A stretch of DNA of 58,824 nucleotides from Candidatus Woesearchaeota archaeon. GTDB lineage: Archaea; Nanobdellota; Nanobdellia; Woesearchaeales; ARS49. The notes beneath the pieces are model-generated. The model was not told the DNA's origin. It saw only the letters and a list, made by a program, of their open reading frames with translations, and made no database searches. Positions 50,151 to 58,824 of this stretch are shown here, in pieces. Where the stretch lies: positions 1-58,824 of the forward strand of contig JAFGHW010000017.1 in NCBI GenBank assembly GCA_016929895.1. The letters are read 5' to 3'. The stretch's first letter is position 1. Each line of letters begins with the position of its first letter. The position numbers and the translations under genes were made by a program.

Positions 50151-52121
50151 ATGGCAAAAAAGAAATTTTACATAACAACAGCAATAGATTATCCTAATTC
50201 ATTTCCCCATGTAGGTCATGCATATGAAAAAATAATTGCAGATGTTTTAGCTAGATGGCACAGGCTAAAAGGAGAAGATGTATTCTTTTTAACAGGAACA
50301 GACGAGCACGGCCAAAAAATATACAAAACAGCAAAAGAACAAGGAAAAGAACCAAAACAGTTCGTAGACGAGATGGTTCCTTATTTTAAGAAGCTGTGCA
50401 AAAAATTAAACATTTCCAATTCAAGATTTATCAGAACAACAGAAGAACAGCATAAAAAAATATGCCGGGACATCTTTAAAAAACTGGAAAACAATGGAGA
50501 TATCTACAAAGGAGCGTATGAGGGGCTTTACTGTTCAGGATGCGAAGCATATTACACTGAAAAAGATTTAATCGACGGACTGTGCCCTGTTCATAAGAAA
50601 AAACCAGAACCAGTAAAAGAGGAAACATATTTTTTCAGAATGTCCAAATACCAGGACCGCCTGATAAAACACATAAACCAATATCCTAACTTTATACAAC
50701 CAACCTCCAAAAGAAACGAGATACTAAACAGGCTGAAAGAGCCATTAAAAGACCTAAGTGTTTCAAGAACAACATTTGACTGGGGAGTTTCAGTGCCCGG
50801 AGACAAAGAACACGTATTATATGTCTGGCTTGATGCGTTATTAAATTATATCACAGGACTTGATTATCCTGGAGAAAACTTCAAAAAATACTGGCCAGCA
50901 GACGCCCATATAATAGGAAAAGACATAACATGGTTTCATACAGTGATATGGCCATGCGAATTAATGTCAGCAGGAATAGAACTGCCAAAAACAGTTCATG
51001 TTCATGGCTTTGTAAACTTAGGAGGAGAAAAATTATCCAAATCCCGCGGAATAGTAGTAGACCCAATCAAATTAGTAGATGAATACGGAGTAGATGCAGT
51101 AAGATACTTTTTCATCAAAGAAATACCTGCAGGAGAAGACGGAAATTTCTCATACGAAGCACTAACAGAAAGAACAAATTCAGACCTAGCAGACGATTTA
51201 GGAAATTTATTGCAGAGAACAAGCGTGTTGATTCACAAAAACTTTGGCGGAAAAATACCCCTGCCTGTAAGATTTGAGCGCGAAGAAGAAGAACTAATCC
51301 AGGAATCAGACATTTTTGAGCAAACAGATGAATTAATGAAAACATTTCAATGGAACAAAGCAATATCCAGAATATGGTCGTTTATACGAATGTGCAATAA
51401 ATACATAAATGAAACAGAACCCTGGAAAAGAAAAAACGAGCCAGACAGGCTGGCAACAATATTATACACCTTGGCAGAAAGCCTGAGAATAATATCGATT
51501 TACATATCCCCGTTTGTCCCGGAGACTGCAGAAAAAATATCGCATCAATTAGGAAGAAAACCAGGAACATTTGCAGATATCAAATTCAAGAAAACAACCA
51601 AAGGAGTGCTGGAAAAACCAGAAATATTATTTAAAAAAACCGAAGCAAAACAAGAAGATATTTTTGCCAAGCTAAGCCTGAGAGTTGCCAGGATTTTAGA
51701 AGCAAAAGAACACCCATCAGCAGACAAGCTGCTAATCTTACAAATAGACTTAGGAACTGAAAAAAGACAATTAGTGGCGGGACTAAAACCGCATTTTAGT
51801 ATTGATGAACTAATCGGAAAACACATAGTTGTCTTAACAAACCTTAAACCAGCAAAAATCAAAGGGACAGAAAGCAATGGAATGCTTCTCGCAGCAGAGC
51901 ATAAAAACAAAGTAGTATTATTAGAAGCTCCGCGCTCAGAACCAGGAGAGCAGGTATTTGTTGAAGGAATTACACCCTGCAGAGAACAAATCTCTATCAA
52001 GGATTTTGAGAAAATAAATATCACAACAAAACAAGGAAGAGCAATCTATAACAAACAATTCTTAAAAACAAAAAAAGAGGAAATAGAGGCAAACATAGAC
52101 GATGGAGCAAAAGTATGCTAG
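50151..52121 (+). CDS. metG: Methionyl-tRNA synthetase with C-terminal tRNA-binding domain
   Basis: A 656-residue class I synthetase that charges tRNA-Met. The HIGH motif is PHVGHAYEK near residue 20, the KMSKS motif KLSKSRG near 293, and the zinc knuckle CSGC...CPVH lies around 125-150. The anticodon-binding helical domain follows (about 360-490), with the conserved W residues of the family. From about 505 to 615 there is an EMAP-II/Trbp111-type OB fold (SADKLLILQIDLG, NLKPAKIKG), which improves tRNA binding. A Lys-rich tail ends the chain. The gene overlaps the next by 20 bases. Confidence 0.96.
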   Translation: MAKKKFYITTAIDYPNSFPHVGHAYEKIIADVLARWHRLKGEDVFFLTGTDEHGQKIYKTAKEQGKEPKQFVDEMVPYFKKLCKKLNISNSRFIRTTEEQHKKICRDIFKKLENNGDIYKGAYEGLYCSGCEAYYTEKDLIDGLCPVHKKKPEPVKEETYFFRMSKYQDRLIKHINQYPNFIQPTSKRNEILNRLKEPLKDLSVSRTTFDWGVSVPGDKEHVLYVWLDALLNYITGLDYPGENFKKYWPADAHIIGKDITWFHTVIWPCELMSAGIELPKTVHVHGFVNLGGEKLSKSRGIVVDPIKLVDEYGVDAVRYFFIKEIPAGEDGNFSYEALTERTNSDLADDLGNLLQRTSVLIHKNFGGKIPLPVRFEREEEELIQESDIFEQTDELMKTFQWNKAISRIWSFIRMCNKYINETEPWKRKNEPDRLATILYTLAESLRIISIYISPFVPETAEKISHQLGRKPGTFADIKFKKTTKGVLEKPEILFKKTEAKQEDIFAKLSLRVARILEAKEHPSADKLLILQIDLGTEKRQLVAGLKPHFSIDELIGKHIVVLTNLKPAKIKGTESNGMLLAAEHKNKVVLLEAPRSEPGEQVFVEGITPCREQISIKDFEKINITTKQGRAIYNKQFLKTKKEEIEANIDDGAKVC

Positions 52122-52686
52122 AATTCTGGGAATAATCCTAGTTCCAGTTGTGATTTACTTACTTAGTTTTGGAATAGTAGTTTTTTATTATCCAACATAT
52201 GAAAAATTAATCAATAAATACAGTTCTGATAAAACAACAGCTTCTCTGCAAACCAAAAACATAATTTCATATTTTCAGGGCAAAGAAGAATTAAGAGGAT
52301 TTACTTTTTACGAAGCAAAACATTTGAAAGATGTAAGATTTGTAATCTGGCTGTTGATTATTATTTTAATTTTCAGTATTATTGGCTTGTTTTTGATTAA
52401 AGATGCCAAAGCAGTTGTTTACGGAGGAATACTGAGCTTGTTTTTGCCATTGATTCTGTATTTACTGCCTTTTTCCTTGGTTTTTGACTTGTTTCATAGA
52501 ATTGCATTTCCCCAAGGGAACTGGATATTTGATTCAAGCTCAATACTGATACAGATGTATCCTTTGGAGTTTTTTTGCGCTTTTTTCAAAAACATATTAA
52601 TACGAGGATTTATCTTAGGATTAGTGATAACAATACTTTTTTCAATAGATTATTTAAAGAACAAAATATATGTTCTACTACAATAA
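52102..52686 (+). CDS. DUF1461-like integral membrane protein
   Basis: A 194-residue protein with four or five membrane helices: about 9-30, 77-97, 105-130 and 165-190. The external loop between the first two ends FYEAKHLKDVRFVIW, the HL/HM-DV(K/R) pattern of DUF1461/TIGR01906 membrane proteins, whose function is unknown. It overlaps the end of metG by 20 bases in another frame and is probably translated from the same mRNA. Confidence 0.7.
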   Translation: MEQKYARILGIILVPVVIYLLSFGIVVFYYPTYEKLINKYSSDKTTASLQTKNIISYFQGKEELRGFTFYEAKHLKDVRFVIWLLIIILIFSIIGLFLIKDAKAVVYGGILSLFLPLILYLLPFSLVFDLFHRIAFPQGNWIFDSSSILIQMYPLEFFCAFFKNILIRGFILGLVITILFSIDYLKNKIYVLLQ

Positions 52687-52742
52687 AATTAATAAATAGG
52701 TTTGCTATTTTTGAATAACAACAACCTAAAGAGGGGGATATT

Positions 52743-53990
52743 ATGGATACGAGAGTCAGGAAAATCATATTGGCAAGTTTTACAATTCTTGTAATTCTAA
52801 TGCTAACAGGATGCGCTTTAAAGGACTTTAAAATCAAAAGAAAGGCGCAAATAACAGACACAGAAATAGACGAAATAGACAAAGCACTGCAGGAAATAGA
52901 AAAAGTATCAGAGTTAATAGAGCAGGAAAACCCTGACGTTCCGATAGAAGAAATGAAAGACCAAACCCCTGAAGAAGATGACAGCGGACTTCCGGCAAAA
53001 ACTGTCAAAGAAGGGGACCTGGTGGAATTCCCAAACCTAAAAGCAACAGACCCTGACGGAGATTTAATCGAATACACATTCACAGCGCCTCTAAACAGAA
53101 GAGGAAAATGGCAGACAAAAGAAGGAGATGCAGGAAGATACAAGGTAACAATCACAGCATCAGACGGTATCAATAAAGTAAGCCAAGATGTTGTCATAAT
53201 CGTAAAAGCACTAAACAGGCCGCCAGTGCTTTCAATAAAAGAAAAAACAATAGTAGTATCTGAAGGAGAAAAAATAACACTAAGCGCAACAGCAACAGAC
53301 CCTGACGGGGACGAAGTAAAAATAAGCTATACAGGATGGATGACAGGACCTGTAAAAACAACTGATTACCGCGACGCAGGAGAACACACAGTAATAGTAA
53401 CTGCATCAGACGGAAAAGAAAAAACCCAGGAAGAAATCAAAGTAGTTGTAGAGAATGTCAACAGAGGACCAAGAATAGAAGCAATAACCGACATTGTAAT
53501 AACAGAAGGAGACAAAATAACGATAGAACCAAAAGCAACAGACCCTGACGGAGATGAAATAAACTTTGTTTATTCCAGACCAGTAGACCCAACAGGAGTC
53601 TGGAGAACAGCAGAAGGAGACTCAGGAAAATACAGAATAACAGTAACAGCAACAGACGGAGAACTTGAAGACCAAACAAGCTTCTACATAGTAGTAGAAT
53701 CATTAAACAAGCCGCCAATAATAACAGTTCCCACTGAAATGATAACAGTAGACGAAGGAGAACTAGTAAGCATAAATGCAGAAATAACAGACCCTGAAAA
53801 TGACGAAATGACAATAACCTACACAGGATGGATGACAACAGACACGTACATGACTGACTATGAAGACCAAGGAACACACCAAGTAACAATCAAAGCAACA
53901 GACGGCGTAAACACAGCAGAAAAAGAAATTACAATCATAGTAAATGACGTAAACCGTGCTCCTGTATTTGAAACAGGAGCTTTTGATTAA
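52743..53990 (+). CDS. Lipoprotein with four Ig-like repeats in ABAB order
   Basis: A 415-residue surface protein. A signal peptide ends in the lipobox LTGC (Cys23 or so), predicting lipid anchoring. A charged helical stalk (about 24-75) precedes four repeats of about 83 residues (roughly 82-165, 166-249, 250-335, 336-415), each with TDPDGD- or TDPEND-type loops as in cadherin/PKD-like folds that often bind calcium. Repeats 1 and 3 share GxWxTxEGDxG, repeats 2 and 4 share YTGWMT...TDYxDxG, so a two-domain unit was duplicated. It precedes rad50 by only 19 bases, with no evident functional link. Confidence 0.82.
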   Translation: MDTRVRKIILASFTILVILMLTGCALKDFKIKRKAQITDTEIDEIDKALQEIEKVSELIEQENPDVPIEEMKDQTPEEDDSGLPAKTVKEGDLVEFPNLKATDPDGDLIEYTFTAPLNRRGKWQTKEGDAGRYKVTITASDGINKVSQDVVIIVKALNRPPVLSIKEKTIVVSEGEKITLSATATDPDGDEVKISYTGWMTGPVKTTDYRDAGEHTVIVTASDGKEKTQEEIKVVVENVNRGPRIEAITDIVITEGDKITIEPKATDPDGDEINFVYSRPVDPTGVWRTAEGDSGKYRITVTATDGELEDQTSFYIVVESLNKPPIITVPTEMITVDEGELVSINAEITDPENDEMTITYTGWMTTDTYMTDYEDQGTHQVTIKATDGVNTAEKEITIIVNDVNRAPVFETGAFD

Positions 53991-54009
53991 AATTATTTTT
54001 TTTATATTT

Positions 54010-56067
54010 ATGCTCTTAAAATCTTTAAAACTGGAAAACATAAGAAGTTATATTTCGCAGGAAATAAAATTTCCAACAGGAATAGTTCTATTATCAGGGG
54101 ATATTGGCTCTGGAAAATCAACCATATTATTATCAATAGAATTTGCCTTATTCGGGATACTGCCCGGTGAATTAACTGGAAGTTCTTTATTACGAAACGG
54201 CGAAAGCAAAGGAAGTGTTGAGCTTAATTTTGAAATAAACAATCAAAATGTTATAATTTATCGTACTTTAAAACGAAGCAAGACCTCTGTAGGGCAAGGG
54301 AATGGGTATATTGTTAAGAATAATGTTAAAATAGAACTAACCCCTGTTGAGCTTAAAACCCAGATTTTTTTATTATTAGGATACCCCAAAGAAATGCTTG
54401 CAAAAAGCAGGAATATCTACCGCTTTACAGTTTATACACCTCAAGAAGACATGAAAAGAATACTGCAGGAACGAAAAGAAGACCGGCTGGACATATTACG
54501 CAAGGTATTTGACATAGACAAATATAAAAGAGTCCAGGACAATACGGTTTCTTACATAAGAACAATCAAGGAAGAACAAAAAGAAAAAGCAGGAATGACA
54601 GCAGACTTGGAAGAAAAGAAAAAAAACCGCAGATACCGCCAAAGAGACTTTAATCTCGCTGAAAAAAAGATACAAGACATAAAACCACTGGTCAATGCCG
54701 CCAAAATAAAAGTAGAACACAAGAAAAAAATAATAGAAGAAACAGAAGAAAGACAAAAAAAACTGCAGGAGCTAAAAAAATCATTGGCTGTAAAAGAAAC
54801 AGAAATACAAAACAAAACCGAGCAGCACAATTTTAACTTGAAACAAACAAAAGAGCTTGAAAAAGAAATAAAAAAATTACAAAAAGAACTGGACGGGGAG
54901 GAAATAAAAGAAACGTCTTCGGAAGAGATACAGGAAATAAACAAGAAAATAATTTCACTGGAAAAAGAAATCCGCGCTTTAAACGAGAAAAAAACAATAC
55001 ACGAAACAGACAAAAAAAGAAGCCAGGAACTAAAACAAAAAATAAATGAATTAGACAACTGCCCGACATGCCTTCAAATTGTTGATGAAACCCATAAATC
55101 CAATATTTCTTCAAAAGAAAATGAAAAAATACAAACATCAACATTGCACATAAACAAGTATTTTCAGGAGGCTGTTGAAAAAGAAAAAGAACTGGAAACA
55201 AACAAAACAAAAGCGGAAAACCTGCGGGACCAAGAGAAAAAGATGGCAGAGCTAAGAATCAAAAAAACCAATCTTGAAGACAAGGAAAAAAAATACGAGA
55301 AGTCAATAGAACTGCAGGAGAAATTATTAAAGACCATAGAAGAAGCAAAAACAAAAAAACAAGAAATATCTCAGGAAACCAAAAAATATCTCGGGACTGA
55401 AAAAGAAATAGAAGCCGACAAAAAAGAACTTGCATTTTTACAAGACGAAGAAAAAAACCAGGAGATAGAATACAACAGGGCTGTTGAGAAAAAAGAAAAC
55501 ATGAAATCAATTATAGAAGAGCTTGACAAAGAAATAGATAAAAAAGAAAAAATCAAAAACCAATTACTAAAACTGCAGGATTTGAAAACATGGCTGACAG
55601 ATTATTTTTTAAAACTAACAGAAGCCATAGAAAAACAGGTAATGACGCGCGTGTATTACGAATTCAATGAATTACTGCAGGCATGGTTTAGTGCCTTGGT
55701 AGAAGACGAAGCAATACAAATACGGCTGGATGACACATTCACGCCGCTGATAGTCCAGAATGGATATGATATTGACATAGATAATTTAAGCGGAGGAGAA
55801 AAAACAGCATGTGCATTGGCTTATCGGCTAGCACTTAATAAAGTAATAAATGACCTAATCACAGACATTAATACCAAAGAATTACTCATATTAGACGAGC
55901 CGACAGACGGCTTTAGCTCAGAACAACTAGACCAGATGAGAACTGTTCTGGAACAACTAGGAATGAAGCAAATCATAATAGTAAGCCATGAAAACAAAGT
56001 AGAAACATTTGTGGATGAGGTCATTAAAGTTAATAAAAGCGAGCATGTAAGCCAATTAGCATCATGA
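54010..56067 (+). CDS. rad50: Short Rad50-like SMC ATPase with zinc hook
   Basis: A 685-residue DNA-repair ATPase that, with Mre11, tethers and processes DNA ends. Walker A GDIGSGKST (30-38), the Q-loop (YTPQEDM), coiled-coil arms (about 150-345 and 360-560), the zinc hook CPTC (Cys351, Cys354), signature LSGGEKT (593-599) and Walker B LLILDEP (near 625) are all present. Archaeal Rad50 is often near 880 residues, so the arms are short. An ATG at 53956 inside the lipoprotein gene would add 18 hydrophobic residues and was rejected. No mre11 or herA/nurA gene is in the window. Its stop overlaps the convergent DnaB-like gene by six bases. Confidence 0.92.
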   Translation: MLLKSLKLENIRSYISQEIKFPTGIVLLSGDIGSGKSTILLSIEFALFGILPGELTGSSLLRNGESKGSVELNFEINNQNVIIYRTLKRSKTSVGQGNGYIVKNNVKIELTPVELKTQIFLLLGYPKEMLAKSRNIYRFTVYTPQEDMKRILQERKEDRLDILRKVFDIDKYKRVQDNTVSYIRTIKEEQKEKAGMTADLEEKKKNRRYRQRDFNLAEKKIQDIKPLVNAAKIKVEHKKKIIEETEERQKKLQELKKSLAVKETEIQNKTEQHNFNLKQTKELEKEIKKLQKELDGEEIKETSSEEIQEINKKIISLEKEIRALNEKKTIHETDKKRSQELKQKINELDNCPTCLQIVDETHKSNISSKENEKIQTSTLHINKYFQEAVEKEKELETNKTKAENLRDQEKKMAELRIKKTNLEDKEKKYEKSIELQEKLLKTIEEAKTKKQEISQETKKYLGTEKEIEADKKELAFLQDEEKNQEIEYNRAVEKKENMKSIIEELDKEIDKKEKIKNQLLKLQDLKTWLTDYFLKLTEAIEKQVMTRVYYEFNELLQAWFSALVEDEAIQIRLDDTFTPLIVQNGYDIDIDNLSGGEKTACALAYRLALNKVINDLITDINTKELLILDEPTDGFSSEQLDQMRTVLEQLGMKQIIIVSHENKVETFVDEVIKVNKSEHVSQLAS

Positions 56068-56907
56068 ATACTTTTTACAGAAATCAACAAAACGATAAGT
56101 TTCAGGATAATGTCCAAGATAAATATGTGCATTCTTCGGGCCGTGCCTGTTTTTTTCAGCGGTCACAGAGATAACATCAATAACCTGGCCCGGCTTTTTA
56201 ATTTTCTTATAAAACCGAAAAATAGTGTCGGCATATTTTTTAAATCCGAGCGGAACAAAAAATAGAGTTTTTCCCGGCTCTTCTCTTATTACCTCATCAC
56301 AATCAGTAACAGCGATAACTGCAGAATGATTTTTCCGCGCCATCTGGCCAAGATTATACGCCTTGGTCTCAAAAACATTTGCCTTGTCAATAACAATCAA
56401 CTCCTTTTTTCTGATATCAGGAGCGATTGTTTCAAAAGACAATTCATCACAATGGCAAAGCCTAAGAGTTCTTATCTTTAGACCATGCTTTTCATAATAA
56501 TTAATAAAATCAAGCGTCCTTTCAGTTCCTGTAGAAAAATAACTTTCCTTGTGTTTATTCAGCGCAACACGGCAAGCAATACACAAAGCAAGCTCGCTTT
56601 GGCCTTGATTTTGGGATTTTGCAAAAAAATTCCCTGCAAAAACAAACAACCCGGGATTAAACCCATCACCTGTAAGATAATCCAAATCAATCAAACCAGT
56701 CCTAAGACCAGGCCTGGCTTTTGACTCCATTCTTGCATTTATCCTATCAAGGCAGTCTGGAATGATTTCCTCAATGCTTTTAATTCCAAAAGAAAAACCA
56801 TGCTCATCTAACTTATTAGCAATTTCTCTAAGCTCTCCTGAATAAGCTGCATTCTTTATTTCTTTTATACTGTTAATAATATCTAGTTTTTTTAAATTAC
56901 TTGCCAT
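56062..56907 (-). CDS. DnaB/RecA-fold ATPase-like protein with altered Walker A
   Basis: A 281-residue protein with features of the C-terminal RecA fold of DnaB helicase: a lead-in TGLIDLDYLTGDGFNPG (70-86), a P-loop position AGNFFAKS (91-98), a Walker B-like ELIVID ending at Asp174, and a late EKNRHGP segment like the KNRxG region of DnaB. In the P-loop, Ala replaces the Gly before Lys and an insert QNQGQS follows, so ATP hydrolysis may be weak or lost, though Lys97 and Ser98 remain. DnaB is not the archaeal replicative helicase, so a phage-derived or repair role is possible. It converges on rad50. Confidence 0.65.
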   Translation of the reverse strand: MASNLKKLDIINSIKEIKNAAYSGELREIANKLDEHGFSFGIKSIEEIIPDCLDRINARMESKARPGLRTGLIDLDYLTGDGFNPGLFVFAGNFFAKSQNQGQSELALCIACRVALNKHKESYFSTGTERTLDFINYYEKHGLKIRTLRLCHCDELSFETIAPDIRKKELIVIDKANVFETKAYNLGQMARKNHSAVIAVTDCDEVIREEPGKTLFFVPLGFKKYADTIFRFYKKIKKPGQVIDVISVTAEKNRHGPKNAHIYLGHYPETYRFVDFCKKYS

Positions 56908-57007
56908 ATTTTAAAGTAAAATAAATCCCTTTATATTGTTTCACCTTTCTTAGTAGAAAAGTATATAAATAAGCAATCCAAACATTCTATAATATAGGGG
57001 TTAATAA

Positions 57008-58423
57008 ATGAAAAAAATAGGTTTGTTGCTCTTGATAGTATTACTTATAGCCACAGCAGCATATGCACAAGACTTCTCAGCAACCATATTATCGCACACA
57101 GAAAAAATCAAGCAAAACGAAACAGCAACATACCAATTAATCATATCACACCCATTTGGCTTGCCGCAAACATTTGAAATCTACACAACAGACGTGCTAT
57201 GGGATGTGCGAACAAAAGACACGCTAAATGTAAACCCAGGAACAGACTTTCAAACAGAACTACAATTACGGCCCCTGAATTTAAACCCTGGAGTATACAG
57301 CATACCATTACACATTAAATTATCAGGAACAGACCAGGTAATCAAAGAAAACATACAATTAGAAGTAGTATCACAATACCCGCCAACAGCAACCTACCTG
57401 CCAGCAGTCCGCGGAACAGTAACAATGGCAAGAAAAGCAGACCCAAAAGACCCGATAAGAGTATATGTCCGGCTGGAAAACCAAAACAAAAAATTACTAA
57501 AAAACGTCCAAGTAAAACTAAGAAGCGCGGTCATAAACAAAGACTATGACGCAGAATTAAAACCATTAGAAACAAAAAAACTAACCTTTGAAGCACTAAT
57601 AGACCCTTATACTGCCCCTCAAAAAGACATAATGAAAGTAACAGTAGTGGTTCAAGAAAACGGAGAAGTGTACCAATTTGACCTTGAACCAGTAGAATAC
57701 ACGGTTTTAGAATACCGGGATTTAGTAGTAGTGCAGGATGAAACAATCAAAGAAACCTTTAAAATCCTAAAAACAATAATCCTGACAAACGAAGGAAATG
57801 TGCGTTTAATTGAAAAATATTCTATACCAACAAATTTTCTAGAAAGCCTTTTTATGACAACAACACCCTCTTCTACAAGAATAGGGCACCAAAGAATATG
57901 GGAATTAGACATTGAAAAAGGGCAAACACAAAGAATAGACATAATAATCAATTACAGACCATTAGTATTCTTATTATCTGCTTTAATTATTTTAATAATC
58001 TCTTACTTTATTTTTAGAAGCCCAATAACAATGAGAAAACAAGCAGCAGTAGTAGGAACAAGAGAAGGAGGAATATCAGAACTAAAAATATTACTTGTTA
58101 TTAAGAACAGAACCAAAAACAGATTAAAACATTTGCGAATAATAGACTTAGTGCCAAGAATAGCATCCTTAAAACAAGACTCAGACATAGGAACAGTAAA
58201 CCCAGACAAAATAATACACAATGACACACAAGGAACAATCCTAAAATGGCACATAGACCAGATTGATTCTGGCGAAGAAAGACTGATTTCTTACAAAATC
58301 CGTTCAAAACTAAGTATTCTTGGCGGTGTTACATTGCCAGTGGCTGTGGCTAAGTTTAATACTGAGAAAGGTAAAGTTCGACATTCTAATTCTAACAAAG
58401 CACGCATAGGATTTTTAGGGTAG
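57008..58423 (+). CDS. Membrane-anchored NEW3/COG1361-like surface protein
   Basis: A 471-residue exported protein. A signal peptide (1-20) is followed by three or so extracellular beta domains (about 21-310) of the NEW3 type, with long runs of Thr, Gln, Asn and Pro. One membrane helix lies near 318-335, and a 135-residue domain follows (GISELKILLVIKNRTKNRL...), which would be cytoplasmic; it looks like another beta domain rather than a simple tail. It probably forms part of the envelope or a surface appendage. An AT-rich promoter lies near 56958-56968. Confidence 0.75.
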   Translation: MKKIGLLLLIVLLIATAAYAQDFSATILSHTEKIKQNETATYQLIISHPFGLPQTFEIYTTDVLWDVRTKDTLNVNPGTDFQTELQLRPLNLNPGVYSIPLHIKLSGTDQVIKENIQLEVVSQYPPTATYLPAVRGTVTMARKADPKDPIRVYVRLENQNKKLLKNVQVKLRSAVINKDYDAELKPLETKKLTFEALIDPYTAPQKDIMKVTVVVQENGEVYQFDLEPVEYTVLEYRDLVVVQDETIKETFKILKTIILTNEGNVRLIEKYSIPTNFLESLFMTTTPSSTRIGHQRIWELDIEKGQTQRIDIIINYRPLVFLLSALIILIISYFIFRSPITMRKQAAVVGTREGGISELKILLVIKNRTKNRLKHLRIIDLVPRIASLKQDSDIGTVNPDKIIHNDTQGTILKWHIDQIDSGEERLISYKIRSKLSILGGVTLPVAVAKFNTEKGKVRHSNSNKARIGFLG

Positions 58424-58428
58424 AAAAC

Positions 58429-58824
58429 TTATTTCACAATTTCATTCTGCAGTCTCAAGGCCAAATAATAATTTAATAATTTTTTAGACATATCTATTTG
58501 CTGATTCACTGCATGAAAAAATTGCTTTCCTTTGTCATCTTTGCTGTAATACTCTTTGAACGAATTTTCAATATACCGCGCAAAAGCAAAAGGAGAGGGT
58601 GTTTGGCAAATATCTTCAAGAAAAGAAACAAACTTTTTAACATGGCGGGTTGGAGTAATTTTTTCAAAACTAGGAGGCCTATAACCCCTGGATTTTAATG
58701 TTTCCACTTTATCAGGCTCTGCAAAACAAACCAAAGTCGAATCTTCAGCAAATAAAGTCAAAGCTTCGTTAGTTATAATTCTAATAATATCTTTTTGTTC
58801 TGCTTCTTCTTTTGTACAAACAAA
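58429..58824 (-). CDS. Uncharacterised protein, 5' end outside the window
   Basis: The minus-strand frame ends at 58429-58431 and stays open to the window edge, giving at least 131 residues. The visible part is a charged, helical, soluble sequence (ENSFKEYYSKDDKGKQFF, then KKLLNYYLALRLQ). An in-frame TTG at 58761 exists, but the upstream residues look equally coding, so the gene most likely begins beyond 58824. No family recognised. It converges on the surface-protein gene with a five-base gap. Confidence 0.6.
   Translation of the reverse strand, partial: FVCTKEEAEQKDIIRIITNEALTLFAEDSTLVCFAEPDKVETLKSRGYRPPSFEKITPTRHVKKFVSFLEDICQTPSPFAFARYIENSFKEYYSKDDKGKQFFHAVNQQIDMSKKLLNYYLALRLQNEIVK

Noticed and set aside
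53956-54009. Longer Rad50 start
   Set aside because: It lies inside the lipoprotein gene, is hydrophobic, and Rad50 proteins begin at the MLLKSLKLENIRS segment.
54496-55210. Overlapping minus-strand frames rich in Phe, Ser and Leu
   Set aside because: Antisense of the Glu/Lys coiled-coil arms of rad50, which produces false membrane-like proteins.
1-58824. Ribosomal RNA genes, 7S RNA, RNase P RNA, and C/D box sRNAs
   Set aside because: I looked for conserved rRNA blocks and for paired RTGATGA/CTGA boxes in the intergenic regions and found no convincing case. A covariance-model search would be needed to exclude small RNAs.

Overview
The window is archaeal chromosomal DNA with low GC. It carries TFB, a split archaeal RNA polymerase (A'/A'' and B''/B'), eL30, a NusA-like KH protein, Taw3, a tRNA gene with an intron at 37/38, and BRE/TATA promoters placed so that many transcripts would be leaderless. 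Compact genes, many lineage-specific hypothetical proteins, a class II ribonucleotide reductase paired with a cobalamin adenosyltransferase, and many secreted or surface proteins suggest a DPANN archaeon, most like Woesearchaeota/Pacearchaeota. That placement is inference; no marker here fixes the lineage.

Layout. 1-5,043: membrane protein, glycosyltransferase, ferredoxin, then nrdJ, a zinc-ribbon protein and cobO, which together link deoxynucleotide synthesis to AdoCbl supply. 5,044-12,866: a 640-residue orphan behind an array of inverted repeats, TFB, another orphan, and a 1,139-residue beta-helix surface protein. 12,872-22,310 (minus): one long information-processing operon, starting with an intron-bearing tRNA-Lys, then rpo5, rpo2N, rpo2C, rpo1N, rpo1C, eL30, nusA-like, uS12, uS7. 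22,365-28,752: nucleotide-sugar enzymes, an NFACT-R protein, a Kef-type antiporter and an orphan.

28,745-36,379: a MITE-like or structured intergenic element, malate dehydrogenase, a three-gene ABC-2 exporter, an Lrp/AsnC regulator with its own candidate operator, an Ig-like surface protein and a minimal signal peptidase. 36,418-42,409: a coiled-coil protein, a TIM-barrel protein of the xylose isomerase/AP endonuclease 2 type, two orphans (one behind a long hairpin leader), a nucleotidyltransferase-HEPN fusion, Taw3, and a 41-residue Cys-rich protein. 42,414-46,707: a cell-envelope block (lamin-tail protein, S-layer-like protein, small membrane proteins). 46,783-58,824: a methyltransferase, a small DegT-like PLP protein, zinc-ribbon and pseudo-receiver proteins, MetRS, DUF1461-like membrane protein, a lipoprotein with ABAB Ig-like repeats, a short Rad50, a DnaB/RecA-like protein with an altered Walker A, a membrane-anchored NEW3-like protein and a 5'-truncated orphan.

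Best leads for something undescribed: the roughly 75-nt hairpin leader at 40,017-40,091; the element at 28,745-28,866 with terminal inverted repeats flanked by direct repeats; the coiled-coil/TIM-barrel gene pair; and the DnaB-like protein ending against rad50.
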